From DASZTV01 sp035547515 (GTDB lineage Bacteria > Actinomycetota > Actinomycetes > JAFAQI01): a stretch of 64,000 nt of DNA. Below are positions 24,284 through 32,742 of this stretch, piece by piece. The first letter of the stretch is position 1. Each line of letters begins with the position of its first letter. The DNA is taken from positions 62,001 to 126,000 of the forward strand of contig DASZUS010000079.1 in the NCBI GenBank assembly GCA_035547515.1, in the 5' to 3' direction. Under the pieces are notes generated by a model. The model was given only the letters and a program-made list of their open reading frames with translations, searched no databases and was not told the DNA's origin. The position numbers were made by a program, and so were the translations under genes.

Positions 24284-25194
24284 GCGACCTGCCCGCTGCG
24301 GTCAGCCTTCGCGAGGTCGGCCCGCGCGACGGGCTGCAGAACGAAGCGCCGGTGTCCACGCAGGCCAAGGTCGAGCTGCTCGACGCACTCTCCGCCACCG
24401 GCGTCGGGCGGATCGAGGCGGTCAGCTTCGTCTCCCCGAAGGCGATCCCGCAGATGGCCGACGCGGACGAGGTGTGGGCCGGGATCGCGCGCAACGCCGA
24501 CGTCCGCTACTCGGCGCTGGTGCCGAACCTGCGCGGTGCGCAGCGGGCGCTCACGGCCGGCTTCCGTGAGATCGAGGTCGTCGTGTCCGCCTCCGACACG
24601 CACAACCGAAAGAACGTCAACCGCAGCACCGAGGAGTCACTCGACGAGATCGCTGAGCTGATCGCGACCGCGCACGATGCCGGGGCGAAGGTCCAGGTGG
24701 TGGTCGCGACGGCGTGGGGCTGTCCGTATGAAGGAGACCTCCCGGTCGAGCGGGTGGTTTCGGTCGCCGGCCGCGCGCTGCGGGACGGGGCCGACGGCAT
24801 CTCCTTCGGTGACACCACTGGCATGGCAACCCCCGGCCGGGTGACGCGGCTGATCGGCGAGCTGCGGATGGCGCACCCCGATGCGGCGGTCAACCTGCAC
24901 TTCCACAACACCCGCGGGACGGGTCTCGCCAACGTGGTCGCCGCCCTGCAGCTCGGCGTCGACGACTTCGACGCCAGCGTCGGCGGGCTCGGCGGCTGCC
25001 CGTACGCCCCCGGCGCCAGCGGCAACGTCGCGAGCGAGGAGCTGATTCACATGGTCGAGGACATGGGTGTCGCGACCGGGGTCGACCTCGAGGCGATGAT
25101 CGACGCCGCCGCGACTGCCGAGCGCATCGTCGGCCGAACCTTGCCGAGCCAGGTTCTGCGCGCGGGCCCGCGCACCAGGCTCACCGCCCCTTGA
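24280..25194 (+). CDS. mvaB: Hydroxymethylglutaryl-CoA lyase
   Basis: A 304-residue TIM-barrel enzyme that cleaves HMG-CoA to acetoacetate and acetyl-CoA, the last step of leucine breakdown. REVGPRDGLQNE at the N-terminus supplies metal and catalytic residues; LHFHNTRGTG and the signature GGLGGCPYAPGASGN, with the active-site cysteine, are intact. Acetoacetate could be activated by the ligase at 43225. Its stop overlaps the acetyltransferase start (TTGA). Confidence 0.93.
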   Translation: MSDLPAAVSLREVGPRDGLQNEAPVSTQAKVELLDALSATGVGRIEAVSFVSPKAIPQMADADEVWAGIARNADVRYSALVPNLRGAQRALTAGFREIEVVVSASDTHNRKNVNRSTEESLDEIAELIATAHDAGAKVQVVVATAWGCPYEGDLPVERVVSVAGRALRDGADGISFGDTTGMATPGRVTRLIGELRMAHPDAAVNLHFHNTRGTGLANVVAALQLGVDDFDASVGGLGGCPYAPGASGNVASEELIHMVEDMGVATGVDLEAMIDAAATAERIVGRTLPSQVLRAGPRTRLTAP

Positions 25195-25712
25195 GCGCGC
25201 CGGGGGGCACGACGCCGGTCGCGATTCGTTATGCGGTGCGCGACGACCTTGCCGCGCTGACTGCCATCTACAACCACTACGTTGTGCACACCGCGGCCAC
25301 GTTCGACATCGAGCCGTTCGAAGTGTCCGCGCGCGAGGAGTGGTTCGCGCACTACGCGCGGACCGGGCCGCACCGGCTGCTCGTCGCCGTGGAGGGCCGG
25401 GAGGTCGTCGGCTATGCGTGCAGCAGCCGGTTCCGCCCGAAGCCGGCGTACGACCCGTCCATCGAGGTGACGGTCTACCTGCATCCGAGAGCGACGGCGG
25501 CGGGTGTCGGTACCGCGCTCTACGACCGGCTGTTCGCCGAGCTGGCGGGCGAGGGCCTGCATCGGGCGTACGCCGTGATCTCCTTGCCCAACCCGGCGTC
25601 GGTCGCGCTGCACCGCAAGTTCGGGTTCGTCGATGCGGGGACGCTGACCCAGTGCGGACGCAAGTTCGACCAGTGGTGGGACGTGCTCTACATGGAACGT
25701 CCGATCGGCTGA
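25191..25712 (+). CDS. GNAT N-acetyltransferase (phosphinothricin acetyltransferase-like)
   Basis: A 173-residue acetyl-CoA-dependent acetyltransferase. The GNAT core is seen in AIYNHYV near the N-terminus, EVTVYLHPRATAAGVGTAL (motif A, acetyl-CoA pyrophosphate loop) and PNPASVALHRKFGF (motif B). The AIYNHYV and LHRKFGF signatures are those of the Pat/Bar and methionine sulfoximine acetyltransferase group; the natural substrate is unknown. The start codon is TTG, overlapping the lyase stop. Confidence 0.82.
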   Translation: MSAPGGTTPVAIRYAVRDDLAALTAIYNHYVVHTAATFDIEPFEVSAREEWFAHYARTGPHRLLVAVEGREVVGYACSSRFRPKPAYDPSIEVTVYLHPRATAAGVGTALYDRLFAELAGEGLHRAYAVISLPNPASVALHRKFGFVDAGTLTQCGRKFDQWWDVLYMERPIG

Positions 25713-25719
25713 GCTCGCC

Positions 25720-25725
25720 TAGTCT
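25720..25725 (+). promoter_or_regulatory. Leaderless -10 of the second carboxylase beta gene
   Basis: TAGTCT, 7 nt before GTG 25733; no SD. Confidence 0.55.
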
Positions 25726-25732
25726 CGCCGTC

Positions 25733-27250
25733 GTGACGGACATCCAGAAGCTTCGCGAGCGGATCGAGCGAGGAGGCGCGGAGAAGTACCACGCGGCCAA
25801 CGCGGAGCGCGGCAAGCTGTTCGCGCGCGAGCGGATCCGGTTGCTGGTCGACGAAGGGTCCTTCGTCGAGGACGGGTTGTTCGCCAACGCGGTCGCGGAG
25901 GACTTGCCCGCCGACGGCGTGGTCACCGGCACGGCGCGCATCGACGGTCGTCCGGTCTGCCTGATGGCCAACGACTCCACGGTCAAGGCCGGTTCGTGGG
26001 GTGCGCGCACCGTCGAGAAGATCGTGCGGATCATCGAGCGCGCCCTGACCCTCGGCGTACCGATGGTGTGGCTGGTCGACTCCGCCGGCGCGCGGATCAC
26101 CGACCAGGTGCAGATGTTCCCGGGCCGCCGCGGCGCGGGGCGGATCTTCTACAACCAGGTCAAGGCGAGCGGTGCGATCCCTCAGGTCTGCGCGCTGTTC
26201 GGGCCGAGTGCCGCGGGCGGCGCCTACATCCCGGCGTTCTGCGACGTCGTCGTGATGGTGGACAGGAACGCGTCGATGTACCTCGGGTCCGCCCGCATGG
26301 TCGAGATGGTTGTCGGCGAGAAGACGACGCTCGAGGAGATGGGCGGCGCGCGGATGCACTGCAGCGTCTCCGGCGTCGGTCACTTCCTGGCCCCCGACGA
26401 GCCTGCCGCGATCGAGACGGTCCGCCGCTACCTGTCCTACCTGCCGTCGAACTGGGAGGGCGAGGCGCCGGCGATCGATGCGATGCCGGCCGGCAAGGGT
26501 GACTTGAGGGCGCTGGTTCCGGACAGCGAGCGCCAGGCTTACGACATGCGGCGCTACATCACCGCGCTGCTGGACGAGGGCTCGTTCTTCCAGATCCACG
26601 AGCTGTGGGCGAAAGAGATCGTCGTCGGCTTCGGCCGGCTCGACGGGCAGGCGATCGGGGTCGTCGCCAACAACCCGATGGTCAAGGGCGGCGTGCTGTT
26701 CGTCGACTCCGCGGACAAGGCGGCCCGGTTCATCCAGCTCTGCGACGCCTTCAACATCCCGTTGCTGTTCCTCGCCGACGTACCCGGCTTCATGGTTGGT
26801 ACGGCGGTGGAGCGCGAGGGCATCATCCGTCACGGCGCGAAGCTCATCACCGCCGTGTGTGAGGCGACGGTCCCCAAGATCTCGGTCATCGTGCGCAAGG
26901 CCTACGGCGCGGGGCTCTACGCGATGGCGGGACCGGCGTTCGGCACTGACGCCACCATCGCGCTGCCCACGGCGAAGATCGCGGTGATGGGGGCTGAGGC
27001 AGCGGTCAATGCCGTGCACTACAACCGGATCCAGGCGATCGCCGACAAGTCCGAACGCGAGCAGCTCGTCGCCAATCTGAGGGCTGAGTACGACGAGGAC
27101 ATCGACGTCGTGCGGCTTGCCAGCGAGCTCGTCGTGGACGCGATCGTCGAGCCGGAGGAGCTACGCGCCAACCTCATCGCGCGCTTCGCGACGTGTCGCG
27201 GCAAGCAGCGGACCTTCGCGCGTCGTCGTCACGGAGTGACGCCAGTCTGA
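25733..27250 (+). CDS. Acyl-CoA carboxylase beta subunit, probable methylcrotonoyl-CoA type
   Basis: A 505-residue carboxyltransferase with LVDSAGARITDQVQMFPGR, FGPSAAGGAYIPAF, LADVPGFMVGT and VRKAYGAGLYAMAGPAFG. The last motif and the QVQMFPGRRGAGRIF region resemble AccD1/MCC beta subunits, and HMG-CoA lyase lies just upstream, so leucine catabolism (3-methylcrotonyl-CoA) fits. No partner alpha subunit lies next to it, unlike the usual accA1-accD1 pair. Substrate assignment is an inference. Confidence 0.85.
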   Translation: MTDIQKLRERIERGGAEKYHAANAERGKLFARERIRLLVDEGSFVEDGLFANAVAEDLPADGVVTGTARIDGRPVCLMANDSTVKAGSWGARTVEKIVRIIERALTLGVPMVWLVDSAGARITDQVQMFPGRRGAGRIFYNQVKASGAIPQVCALFGPSAAGGAYIPAFCDVVVMVDRNASMYLGSARMVEMVVGEKTTLEEMGGARMHCSVSGVGHFLAPDEPAAIETVRRYLSYLPSNWEGEAPAIDAMPAGKGDLRALVPDSERQAYDMRRYITALLDEGSFFQIHELWAKEIVVGFGRLDGQAIGVVANNPMVKGGVLFVDSADKAARFIQLCDAFNIPLLFLADVPGFMVGTAVEREGIIRHGAKLITAVCEATVPKISVIVRKAYGAGLYAMAGPAFGTDATIALPTAKIAVMGAEAAVNAVHYNRIQAIADKSEREQLVANLRAEYDEDIDVVRLASELVVDAIVEPEELRANLIARFATCRGKQRTFARRRHGVTPV

Positions 27251-27261
27251 GTCGGTACCGG

Positions 27262-27741
27262 CTAGACCAGCGCTGCCTCAGCCGCTTCCTCGTCGCGGTC
27301 GGTGTCCTCGAGGAAGACCCAGCGCCGGAACGACCAGAACCGCCACACGGTCCCGAGCAAGGTGCCGATGAAGGTCGAGGAGATGTTGAACGACAGCGGC
27401 GAGTCGAGGCCAAGGAGGTACTTCGCCACGGCGAGGGGCACCTCGGAGACCCCGAGCCCGACGGCGGACAGTGCGAGGAACAGCGGCAGCTCCCGGCGTA
27501 GCCCGGTCTTGTCGCGGTTGCGCCAGGTCCAGTGGCGGTTGGCGAAGTAGGACAGGACGGCCGCGATGATCGTGGCGAGTCCGAAGCTGGTCAGCGGCCC
27601 GAGCTTCGCGCCGAAGTGGAACGCGTTGCTCAACACCGTGGTGACGACGAAGGCGGCAGCGCCGATGACGCCGAACTTCGCGACCTCGTGAATGAGGTGC
27701 TCGAAGGTCTCGTAGAGGTGTCGGACCTTGGCGCGAACCAC
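27262..27741 (-). CDS. GtrA-family membrane protein
   Basis: A 159-residue protein with four hydrophobic helices and the GtrA signature: KFGVIGAAAFVV near the first helix, ANRHWTWR after the second, and a C-terminal FWSFRRWVF. Family members are thought to help flip polyprenyl-linked sugars; a link to the polyprenol-phosphate mannose synthase-like enzyme is possible. The acidic C-terminal tail (EDTDRDEEAAEA) is notable. It begins with GTG after a TAGCCT -10. Confidence 0.85.
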   Translation of the reverse strand: MVRAKVRHLYETFEHLIHEVAKFGVIGAAAFVVTTVLSNAFHFGAKLGPLTSFGLATIIAAVLSYFANRHWTWRNRDKTGLRRELPLFLALSAVGLGVSEVPLAVAKYLLGLDSPLSFNISSTFIGTLLGTVWRFWSFRRWVFLEDTDRDEEAAEAALV

Positions 27742-27748
27742 GCCTTCG

Positions 27749-27754
27749 AGGCTA
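27749..27754 (-). promoter_or_regulatory. Leaderless -10 of the GtrA-family gene
   Basis: TAGCCT, 7 nt before GTG 27741 on the minus strand. Confidence 0.5.
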
Positions 27755-27810
27755 CGGGCCGCGCTGCGGCGCGCCGTAAGGCTGCCTTCAGGTACATGCG
27801 AAAATCAGGT

Positions 27811-28959
27811 GTGGACCACCGCCTGAGCGACGAGCACGAAGCGCTGCGTGCCAGCGTCGAGGCGTTCGCACGCGACGTGGTCGCTCCGCAGGCCGCCAAG
27901 GCCGATCGCAGCGGTGAGTTCCCGTACGACGTGATCCGCCAGATGGGCGAGATGGGGTTGTTCGGGTTGCCGTTCCCCGAGCAGTACGGCGGCATGGGCG
28001 GGGACTTTCTCGCGCTCTGCCTCGCGATCGAGGAGCTGGCCCGCGCCGACTCCAGCGTCGCGATCACCCTCGAAGCAGCGGTCGGGCTCGGCTCCATGCC
28101 GGTCTACCGGTTCGGCACCGAGGAGCAGCGCAAGGAATGGCTGCCGTCGCTGTGCAGCGGCGAGCGGCTCGCGGCATTCGGGCTGACCGAGCCGGGTGGC
28201 GGCTCCGACGCGGGCAACCCGCGAACTCGTGCGGTGCTCGACGGCGGGGAGTGGGTGGTCAACGGGACCAAGGCGTTCATCACCAACTCCGGGACCGACA
28301 TCACCAGCTTGGTGACGGTGCTGTGCCGGACCGGAGAGCGCGGTGACGGCAAGCCTGAGTTGACCTCGCTCATGGTCCCGGTCCCGCACGACGGCTTCAC
28401 CGCTTCGGAGAAGTACGACAAGGTCGGCTGGCACGCCAGTGACACCCGGGAGCTGTCCTTCAAGGACTGCCGCGTGCCGGAGGCCAACGTGCTGGGCGAG
28501 CGCGGCCGCGGCTACGCGCAGTTCCTGTCGACCCTCGACGAGGGACGGATCGCGATCTCCGCTCTCGCCGTCGGGCTCGCGCAGGCGTGCGTCGACGAGT
28601 CGGTTCGCTACGCCCGCGAGCGAGAGGCGTTCGGTGCGCCGATCGGGACCTACCAGGCCGTCGCGTTCCGGATCGCGGACATGGAGATGCGCACCCACGT
28701 CGCCCGGTGCGCCTACCTGGACGCGGCGTCGCGCATGCTCGCCGGCGAGCCGTTCAAGCGCGAGGCCGCGATCGCGAAGCTGTACTCCTCGACGATCGCC
28801 GTGGACAACGCCCGCGACGCCACCCAGGTCTTCGGGGGATACGGGTTCATGAATGAGTTCGCGGTGGCGCGGCACTGGCGCGACGCCAAGATCCTCGAGA
28901 TCGGCGAGGGCACGTCGGAGATCCAGCGGATGCTCATCGCTCGCGACCTCGGCCTGTAG
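27811..28959 (+). CDS. Acyl-CoA dehydrogenase
   Basis: A 382-residue FAD enzyme, the normal length for the family. AFGLTEPGGGSDAG and NGTKAFITNSG line the flavin and substrate site, QVFGGYGFMNEFAVARHWRDAK is near the C-terminus, and the catalytic glutamate is expected in the adjacent ILEIGEGTSEIQ. Proximity to leucine-pathway genes makes isovaleryl- or another branched short-chain acyl-CoA a reasonable substrate, but this is inference. The GTG at 27811 gives family length; an ATG at 27796 is possible. purK follows after 5 bp. Confidence 0.88.
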   Translation: MDHRLSDEHEALRASVEAFARDVVAPQAAKADRSGEFPYDVIRQMGEMGLFGLPFPEQYGGMGGDFLALCLAIEELARADSSVAITLEAAVGLGSMPVYRFGTEEQRKEWLPSLCSGERLAAFGLTEPGGGSDAGNPRTRAVLDGGEWVVNGTKAFITNSGTDITSLVTVLCRTGERGDGKPELTSLMVPVPHDGFTASEKYDKVGWHASDTRELSFKDCRVPEANVLGERGRGYAQFLSTLDEGRIAISALAVGLAQACVDESVRYAREREAFGAPIGTYQAVAFRIADMEMRTHVARCAYLDAASRMLAGEPFKREAAIAKLYSSTIAVDNARDATQVFGGYGFMNEFAVARHWRDAKILEIGEGTSEIQRMLIARDLGL

Positions 28960-28964
28960 GCGAC

Positions 28965-30065
28965 ATGGTCACCAGCAGCACGGGCCTTCCGGTGGTCGGC
29001 ATGGTCGGTGCCGGCCAGCTGGCCCGGATGACCCATCAGGCGGCGATCGCGCTCGGCCTGACGCTGCGAGTCCTCGCAGACAGCCCGCAGGACGGCGCCG
29101 CGCTCGTCACCCCCGAGGTGGAGATCGGAGCGGCGAACGACCGCGAGGCGCTCGAGCGGTTCGCGAAGAGCTGTGACGTGGTCACGTTCGACCATGAGCA
29201 CGTTCCCAACGACATCATCTCCTCCCTGACCGCGGCGGGAGCGGTGATGCGACCGGGTGCGACCGCGTTGCGCTACGCGCAGGACAAGCGAGCGATGCGG
29301 CAGCGCCTGGGCGAGCTCGGGATCCCGATGCCGCGCTGGTCCAACGACCCGCAAGAGCTGCCCCGGCCGTACGTCGCGAAGGCGGTGCGCGGCGGGTACG
29401 ACGGGCGGGGCGTGTGGTTCGTCTCCGAGGGTGACGCCTTGCCGCAAGGCGACCTGATCTTCGAGGAGCGCGTCACGATCGTGCACGAGCTGGCCGTGCA
29501 GGTCGCGCGCACCCCGACGGGTGAGACGAGGTGCTGGCCAGTCGTAGAGACGGTCCAGCAGGACGGCATCTGCGTCGAGGTGATCGCGCCGGCCCCGCGG
29601 CTGAGCCACCCGCTGGCAGCGGACGCGCAGGCCCTCGCCGTACGGATCGCCGAGGAGCTCGGCGTGGTCGGCGTCCTCGCGGTGGAGCTCTTCGAAGCAC
29701 CCGGGGGCGTGCTGGTGAACGAGCTCGCGATGCGCCCGCACAACTCCGGCCACTGGTCGATCGAAGGGTCGGCGACCAGCCAGTTCGAGCAGCATCTTCG
29801 GGCCGTTCTCGACTGGCCGCTCGGGGACACCCGCAACCGCACTCCGGTCACCGTGATGGCGAACCTCCTCGGCGGCGCCAACACGAACCTCGCCAAGACG
29901 CTGCCCGCGGCGCTCGCCGCCGTACCGAACTGCTCGGTCCATCTCTACGGCAAGTCCGCGCGGCCGGGGCGCAAGCTCGGCCATGTGACGGCACTGGGCA
30001 ACGACGTCGAGGAGACCCGCGAGCGCGCCCGCACCGCGGTGGCGATCTTGAGGGGGGACTCATGA
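28965..30065 (+). CDS. purK: 5-(carboxyamino)imidazole ribonucleotide synthase
   Basis: A 366-residue ATP-grasp enzyme that makes N5-CAIR from AIR, bicarbonate and ATP in purine synthesis. MVGAGQLARMTHQAA at the N-terminus, FDHEHVPND, YVAKAVRGGYDGRG and NELAMRPHNSGHWSIEG are PurK hallmarks. It overlaps purE by four bases (ATGA), consistent with sequential reactions. Confidence 0.95.
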   Translation: MVTSSTGLPVVGMVGAGQLARMTHQAAIALGLTLRVLADSPQDGAALVTPEVEIGAANDREALERFAKSCDVVTFDHEHVPNDIISSLTAAGAVMRPGATALRYAQDKRAMRQRLGELGIPMPRWSNDPQELPRPYVAKAVRGGYDGRGVWFVSEGDALPQGDLIFEERVTIVHELAVQVARTPTGETRCWPVVETVQQDGICVEVIAPAPRLSHPLAADAQALAVRIAEELGVVGVLAVELFEAPGGVLVNELAMRPHNSGHWSIEGSATSQFEQHLRAVLDWPLGDTRNRTPVTVMANLLGGANTNLAKTLPAALAAVPNCSVHLYGKSARPGRKLGHVTALGNDVEETRERARTAVAILRGDS

Positions 30066-30571
30066 CGGGGACTGCGACGGTCGGGATCGTCATGGGCAGC
30101 GACTCGGACTGGCCGACGATGCAGCCGGCGGCGGAGGCGCTCGCCGAGTTCGACGTGGCGACCGAGGTGCGAGTGGTCTCTGCCCACCGCACGCCCGCGG
30201 ACATGCTCGAGTACGGCGCGAGCGCCGCCGATCGCGGGCTGCGCGTGATCATCGCCGGGGCCGGGGGAGCGGCGCACCTGCCGGGAATGCTCGCCTCGGT
30301 CACCCCCCTGCCGGTGATCGGCGTACCCGTGCCGCTCGCCCATCTCGACGGCGTCGACTCGCTGTTGTCGATCGTCCAGATGCCGGCCGGCGTCCCGGTC
30401 GCGACGGTCTCCGTCGCCGGCGCCCGAAACGCGGGGCTGCTCGCGGTGCGGATGCTCGGCATCTCCGAGCCGGAGCTGCGGTCGAAGATGGTGAGCTTCC
30501 AGGCCGCACTCGCGGACACCGCCCGGTCGAAGAACGAGGCCTTGCAGGCCAAGCTCGGGGGCGGCGGGTGA
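30062..30571 (+). CDS. purE: N5-CAIR mutase (PurE, class I)
   Basis: A 169-residue enzyme that rearranges N5-CAIR to CAIR. GSDSDWPTM, VSAHRTPADM with the catalytic histidine, and AGAGGAAHLPGM are all intact. It is translationally coupled to purK upstream and to menF downstream (GTGA overlap). Confidence 0.95.
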   Translation: MTGTATVGIVMGSDSDWPTMQPAAEALAEFDVATEVRVVSAHRTPADMLEYGASAADRGLRVIIAGAGGAAHLPGMLASVTPLPVIGVPVPLAHLDGVDSLLSIVQMPAGVPVATVSVAGARNAGLLAVRMLGISEPELRSKMVSFQAALADTARSKNEALQAKLGGGG

Positions 30572-31800
30572 GGTCTGCCGCCGCCTCCGTCGAGGCTGCG
30601 GAGCTGGTCGCCTGGACCGTCGAGGTCGACGACCCGGGCGAGCTGCTGACGTGGCTGCCCGCAGGCAAGGCGTTCGGCTTCCTGCGCGGTGGCGACGGAC
30701 TGGTCGGCTGGGGCGAAGCGGCTCGGCTGATCACCCGCGAGCCCGCCGAGGTCGCCGCGACGCTGGGCGCCATCACCGCTCGCGACGACGTCGGCGTGCC
30801 GGGGAGCGGTCCGGTCGCGATCGTCTCGCTAGGTTTCGACCCCGCCGTCGACGAGTCGGTCGTTGTCGTCCCTCAGGTGATCCTCGGCCGTCGAGAGGGC
30901 CGCTGCTGGCTGACGCTGGTCAACCCGCCGGGAGCGGTCGCCGTGCCCGCGCTGCGGCGGCGCCCGGTCGCCGCGGCGACGATGCCGCCGGCCACACTGA
31001 CCGCCTCCGTTCCGGCCGAGCAGACCTGGGCGGCGGCAGTGGCCGAGACGGTCGCCGCGATCCGCGACGGTGCGGTCGAGAAGGTCGTGCTGGCGCGGGC
31101 GCTCGACGTGACGGCGCCGTCGGCGATCGATCCACGCGCGGTCGCAGCGCGGCTGGCTCGCCGCTTTCCGTCGTGCTTCACCTACGTCTGTGATGGCTTG
31201 GTGGGGGCGTCGCCGGAGCTGCTGGTACGCCGGGTCGGCAGGCATGCCGAGTCGATCGTGCTCGCCGGGACGGTGCGCCGCGGGGCCGACGCGGACGAGG
31301 ACGCCGGGCTCGAGCACGACCTGGTCGCCTCACCCAAGAACGCGGTCGAGCACCGGATTGCCGCGGACTCGGTACGTGATGCGTTCGCAGCGGTGGCGGC
31401 AGACGTGGTCAGCGACCCGTCGCCTCAGCTGCTGCGACTGGCCAACGTGACCCATCTCGCGACACACGTCGAGGCATGGCTCGGCCCGCAGCCGCCGTCC
31501 GCGATGGACCTGGTGGCTCGCCTGCACCCCACCGCCGCGGTGGGCGGCATGCCGCAGGCCGAGGCGCTCGCGATGATCTCCCGGCTGGAGGCGGCCCCGC
31601 GGGGCCGTTACGCCGGCCCGGTCGGCTGGATGGACGCGAAGGGTGACGGCGAGTTCGCGATCGCGCTGCGTTGCGCTCAGCTGTCGGGGCGCACCGCGCG
31701 GCTGTGGGCGGGAGCCGGGATCGTCGCCGACTCGGAGCCGGACGCGGAGGTAGCGGAGACCACCGCCAAGTTCGACGCCGTACTGTCCGCCCTCCTCTGA
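30568..31800 (+). CDS. menF: Isochorismate synthase
   Basis: A 410-residue chorismate-binding enzyme that makes isochorismate, the entry to menaquinone (or a siderophore). The N-terminal half is variable. The C-terminal chorismate-binding domain contains VEKVVLARAL, FPSCFTYV, SPELLV, ASPKNAVEHR, LHPTAAVGGMP and GRYAGPVGWMD. Because menD, menC, menA and menE follow within 8 kb, MenF is more likely than EntC. It starts with GTG overlapping the purE stop. Confidence 0.88.
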   Translation: MRSAAASVEAAELVAWTVEVDDPGELLTWLPAGKAFGFLRGGDGLVGWGEAARLITREPAEVAATLGAITARDDVGVPGSGPVAIVSLGFDPAVDESVVVVPQVILGRREGRCWLTLVNPPGAVAVPALRRRPVAAATMPPATLTASVPAEQTWAAAVAETVAAIRDGAVEKVVLARALDVTAPSAIDPRAVAARLARRFPSCFTYVCDGLVGASPELLVRRVGRHAESIVLAGTVRRGADADEDAGLEHDLVASPKNAVEHRIAADSVRDAFAAVAADVVSDPSPQLLRLANVTHLATHVEAWLGPQPPSAMDLVARLHPTAAVGGMPQAEALAMISRLEAAPRGRYAGPVGWMDAKGDGEFAIALRCAQLSGRTARLWAGAGIVADSEPDAEVAETTAKFDAVLSALL

Positions 31801-31812
31801 CCCGCCGGTCTT

Positions 31813-31911
31813 CCTCGAAGTAGCACATGACCGCGCCGCCCAACCGGACATCCGGTGACGATCGGGTCGCTTTCGCGGCGGGTTCCTGCGGGGTCGTGTG
31901 CTACTTCGGGG
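31813..31911 (+). other. 20-bp inverted repeat with nested hairpin after menF
   Basis: CCTCGAAGTAGCACATGACC (31813-31832) pairs with 31892-31911. Eighteen of 20 pairs are Watson-Crick, and the two differences become G-U pairs in plus-strand RNA, so a continuous 20-bp RNA stem can form. The 59-nt interval contains the palindrome ACCGGACATCCGGT. It ends 24 bp before the SRPBCC gene. A terminator, attenuator or small structured RNA are all possible. Confidence 0.6.
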
Positions 31912-31934
31912 AGGCGGGCGGTTGAATACGGCGC

Positions 31935-32393
31935 ATGAGCGACCGGCTGGAAGTCTCGCGCGACATCGCGGCGTCACCCGAAGCGGTGTACGCCGCCATC
32001 TCCGACGTCACCCGCATGGGCGAGTGGTCGCAGGAGTGCCACTCGTGCTCCTGGCACGACGGCTTCGACGGGCCGGTGGTGGGCGCGAAGTTCGACGGCC
32101 ACAACCGCAACGGGGACAAGGAGTGGACCTCGCAGGGCGAGGTCATCGCCGCGGACCCCGGCCGCGCCTTCGTGTTCAAGTGCTCGATGTTCGACTTCCA
32201 CTTCTCGACCTGGGGCTATGAGATCGAGCCGACCGAGTCCGGGTGCCGGGTCACCGAGTGGACCGAGGACCTGCGCCCAGAGTCGGCGCTCGAGATGAGC
32301 AAGCAGATGTCCGGCGTCGACGACCGCACCGAGCGCAACCGCTCGACGATGAGCACCACGCTCGAACGCCTTGCCACGGCGCTCGAGGGTTGA
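31935..32393 (+). CDS. SRPBCC (START-like) family protein
   Basis: A 152-residue protein with the typical opening LEVSRDIAASPEAVYAAISDVTRMGEWS, a small aromatic-rich beta-sheet (FDFHFSTWGYEIEP) and a long C-terminal helix. SRPBCC proteins bind hydrophobic ligands; relatives are annotated as polyketide cyclase/dehydrase or stress proteins. The ligand is unknown. Its end overlaps the start of the YjbR-like gene. Confidence 0.82.
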   Translation: MSDRLEVSRDIAASPEAVYAAISDVTRMGEWSQECHSCSWHDGFDGPVVGAKFDGHNRNGDKEWTSQGEVIAADPGRAFVFKCSMFDFHFSTWGYEIEPTESGCRVTEWTEDLRPESALEMSKQMSGVDDRTERNRSTMSTTLERLATALEG

Positions 32394-32742
32394 CCCGACC
32401 CAGCGGGTCCGCCAGCTCTGCCTGAGCTTCCCCGAGGCCGAGGAGAAGCTCACCCACGGCGCGCCCGGGTTCTTCGTGCGCAAGCAGTTCGCGATGCTCT
32501 GGCCGGACGGTCACCACGACCACCACTTCGCGCACCTGTGGTGTGCCGCGCCGCCCGGCGTACAGCAGGAGCTTGTCGCCCGATCGGATCGTTTCTTCCG
32601 GCCGCCGTACGTCGGCCATCGCGGCTGGGTCGGCTGCCGGCTCGACGGCGAGGTCGACTGGGACGAGGTGGCGGAGCTGCTGGAAGACGCGTATCGCTAC
32701 ATCGCTCCGGCGCGGCTGGTCGCGCTGCTCGACGCTAGCTGA
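32371..32742 (+). CDS. MmcQ/YjbR-family protein
   Basis: A 123-residue protein with the CyaY-like YjbR pattern: LSFPEAEEKLTHGAPGFFV, FAMLWPDGHHDHHFAHLWC and VGHRGWVGCRLDG, with a C-terminal DAYRYIAP helix. The fold is seen in small DNA-binding or unknown-function proteins. No ATG or GTG is available; TTG 32371, inside the upstream gene, is the best start. Confidence 0.78.
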   Translation: MPRRSRVDPTQRVRQLCLSFPEAEEKLTHGAPGFFVRKQFAMLWPDGHHDHHFAHLWCAAPPGVQQELVARSDRFFRPPYVGHRGWVGCRLDGEVDWDEVAELLEDAYRYIAPARLVALLDAS

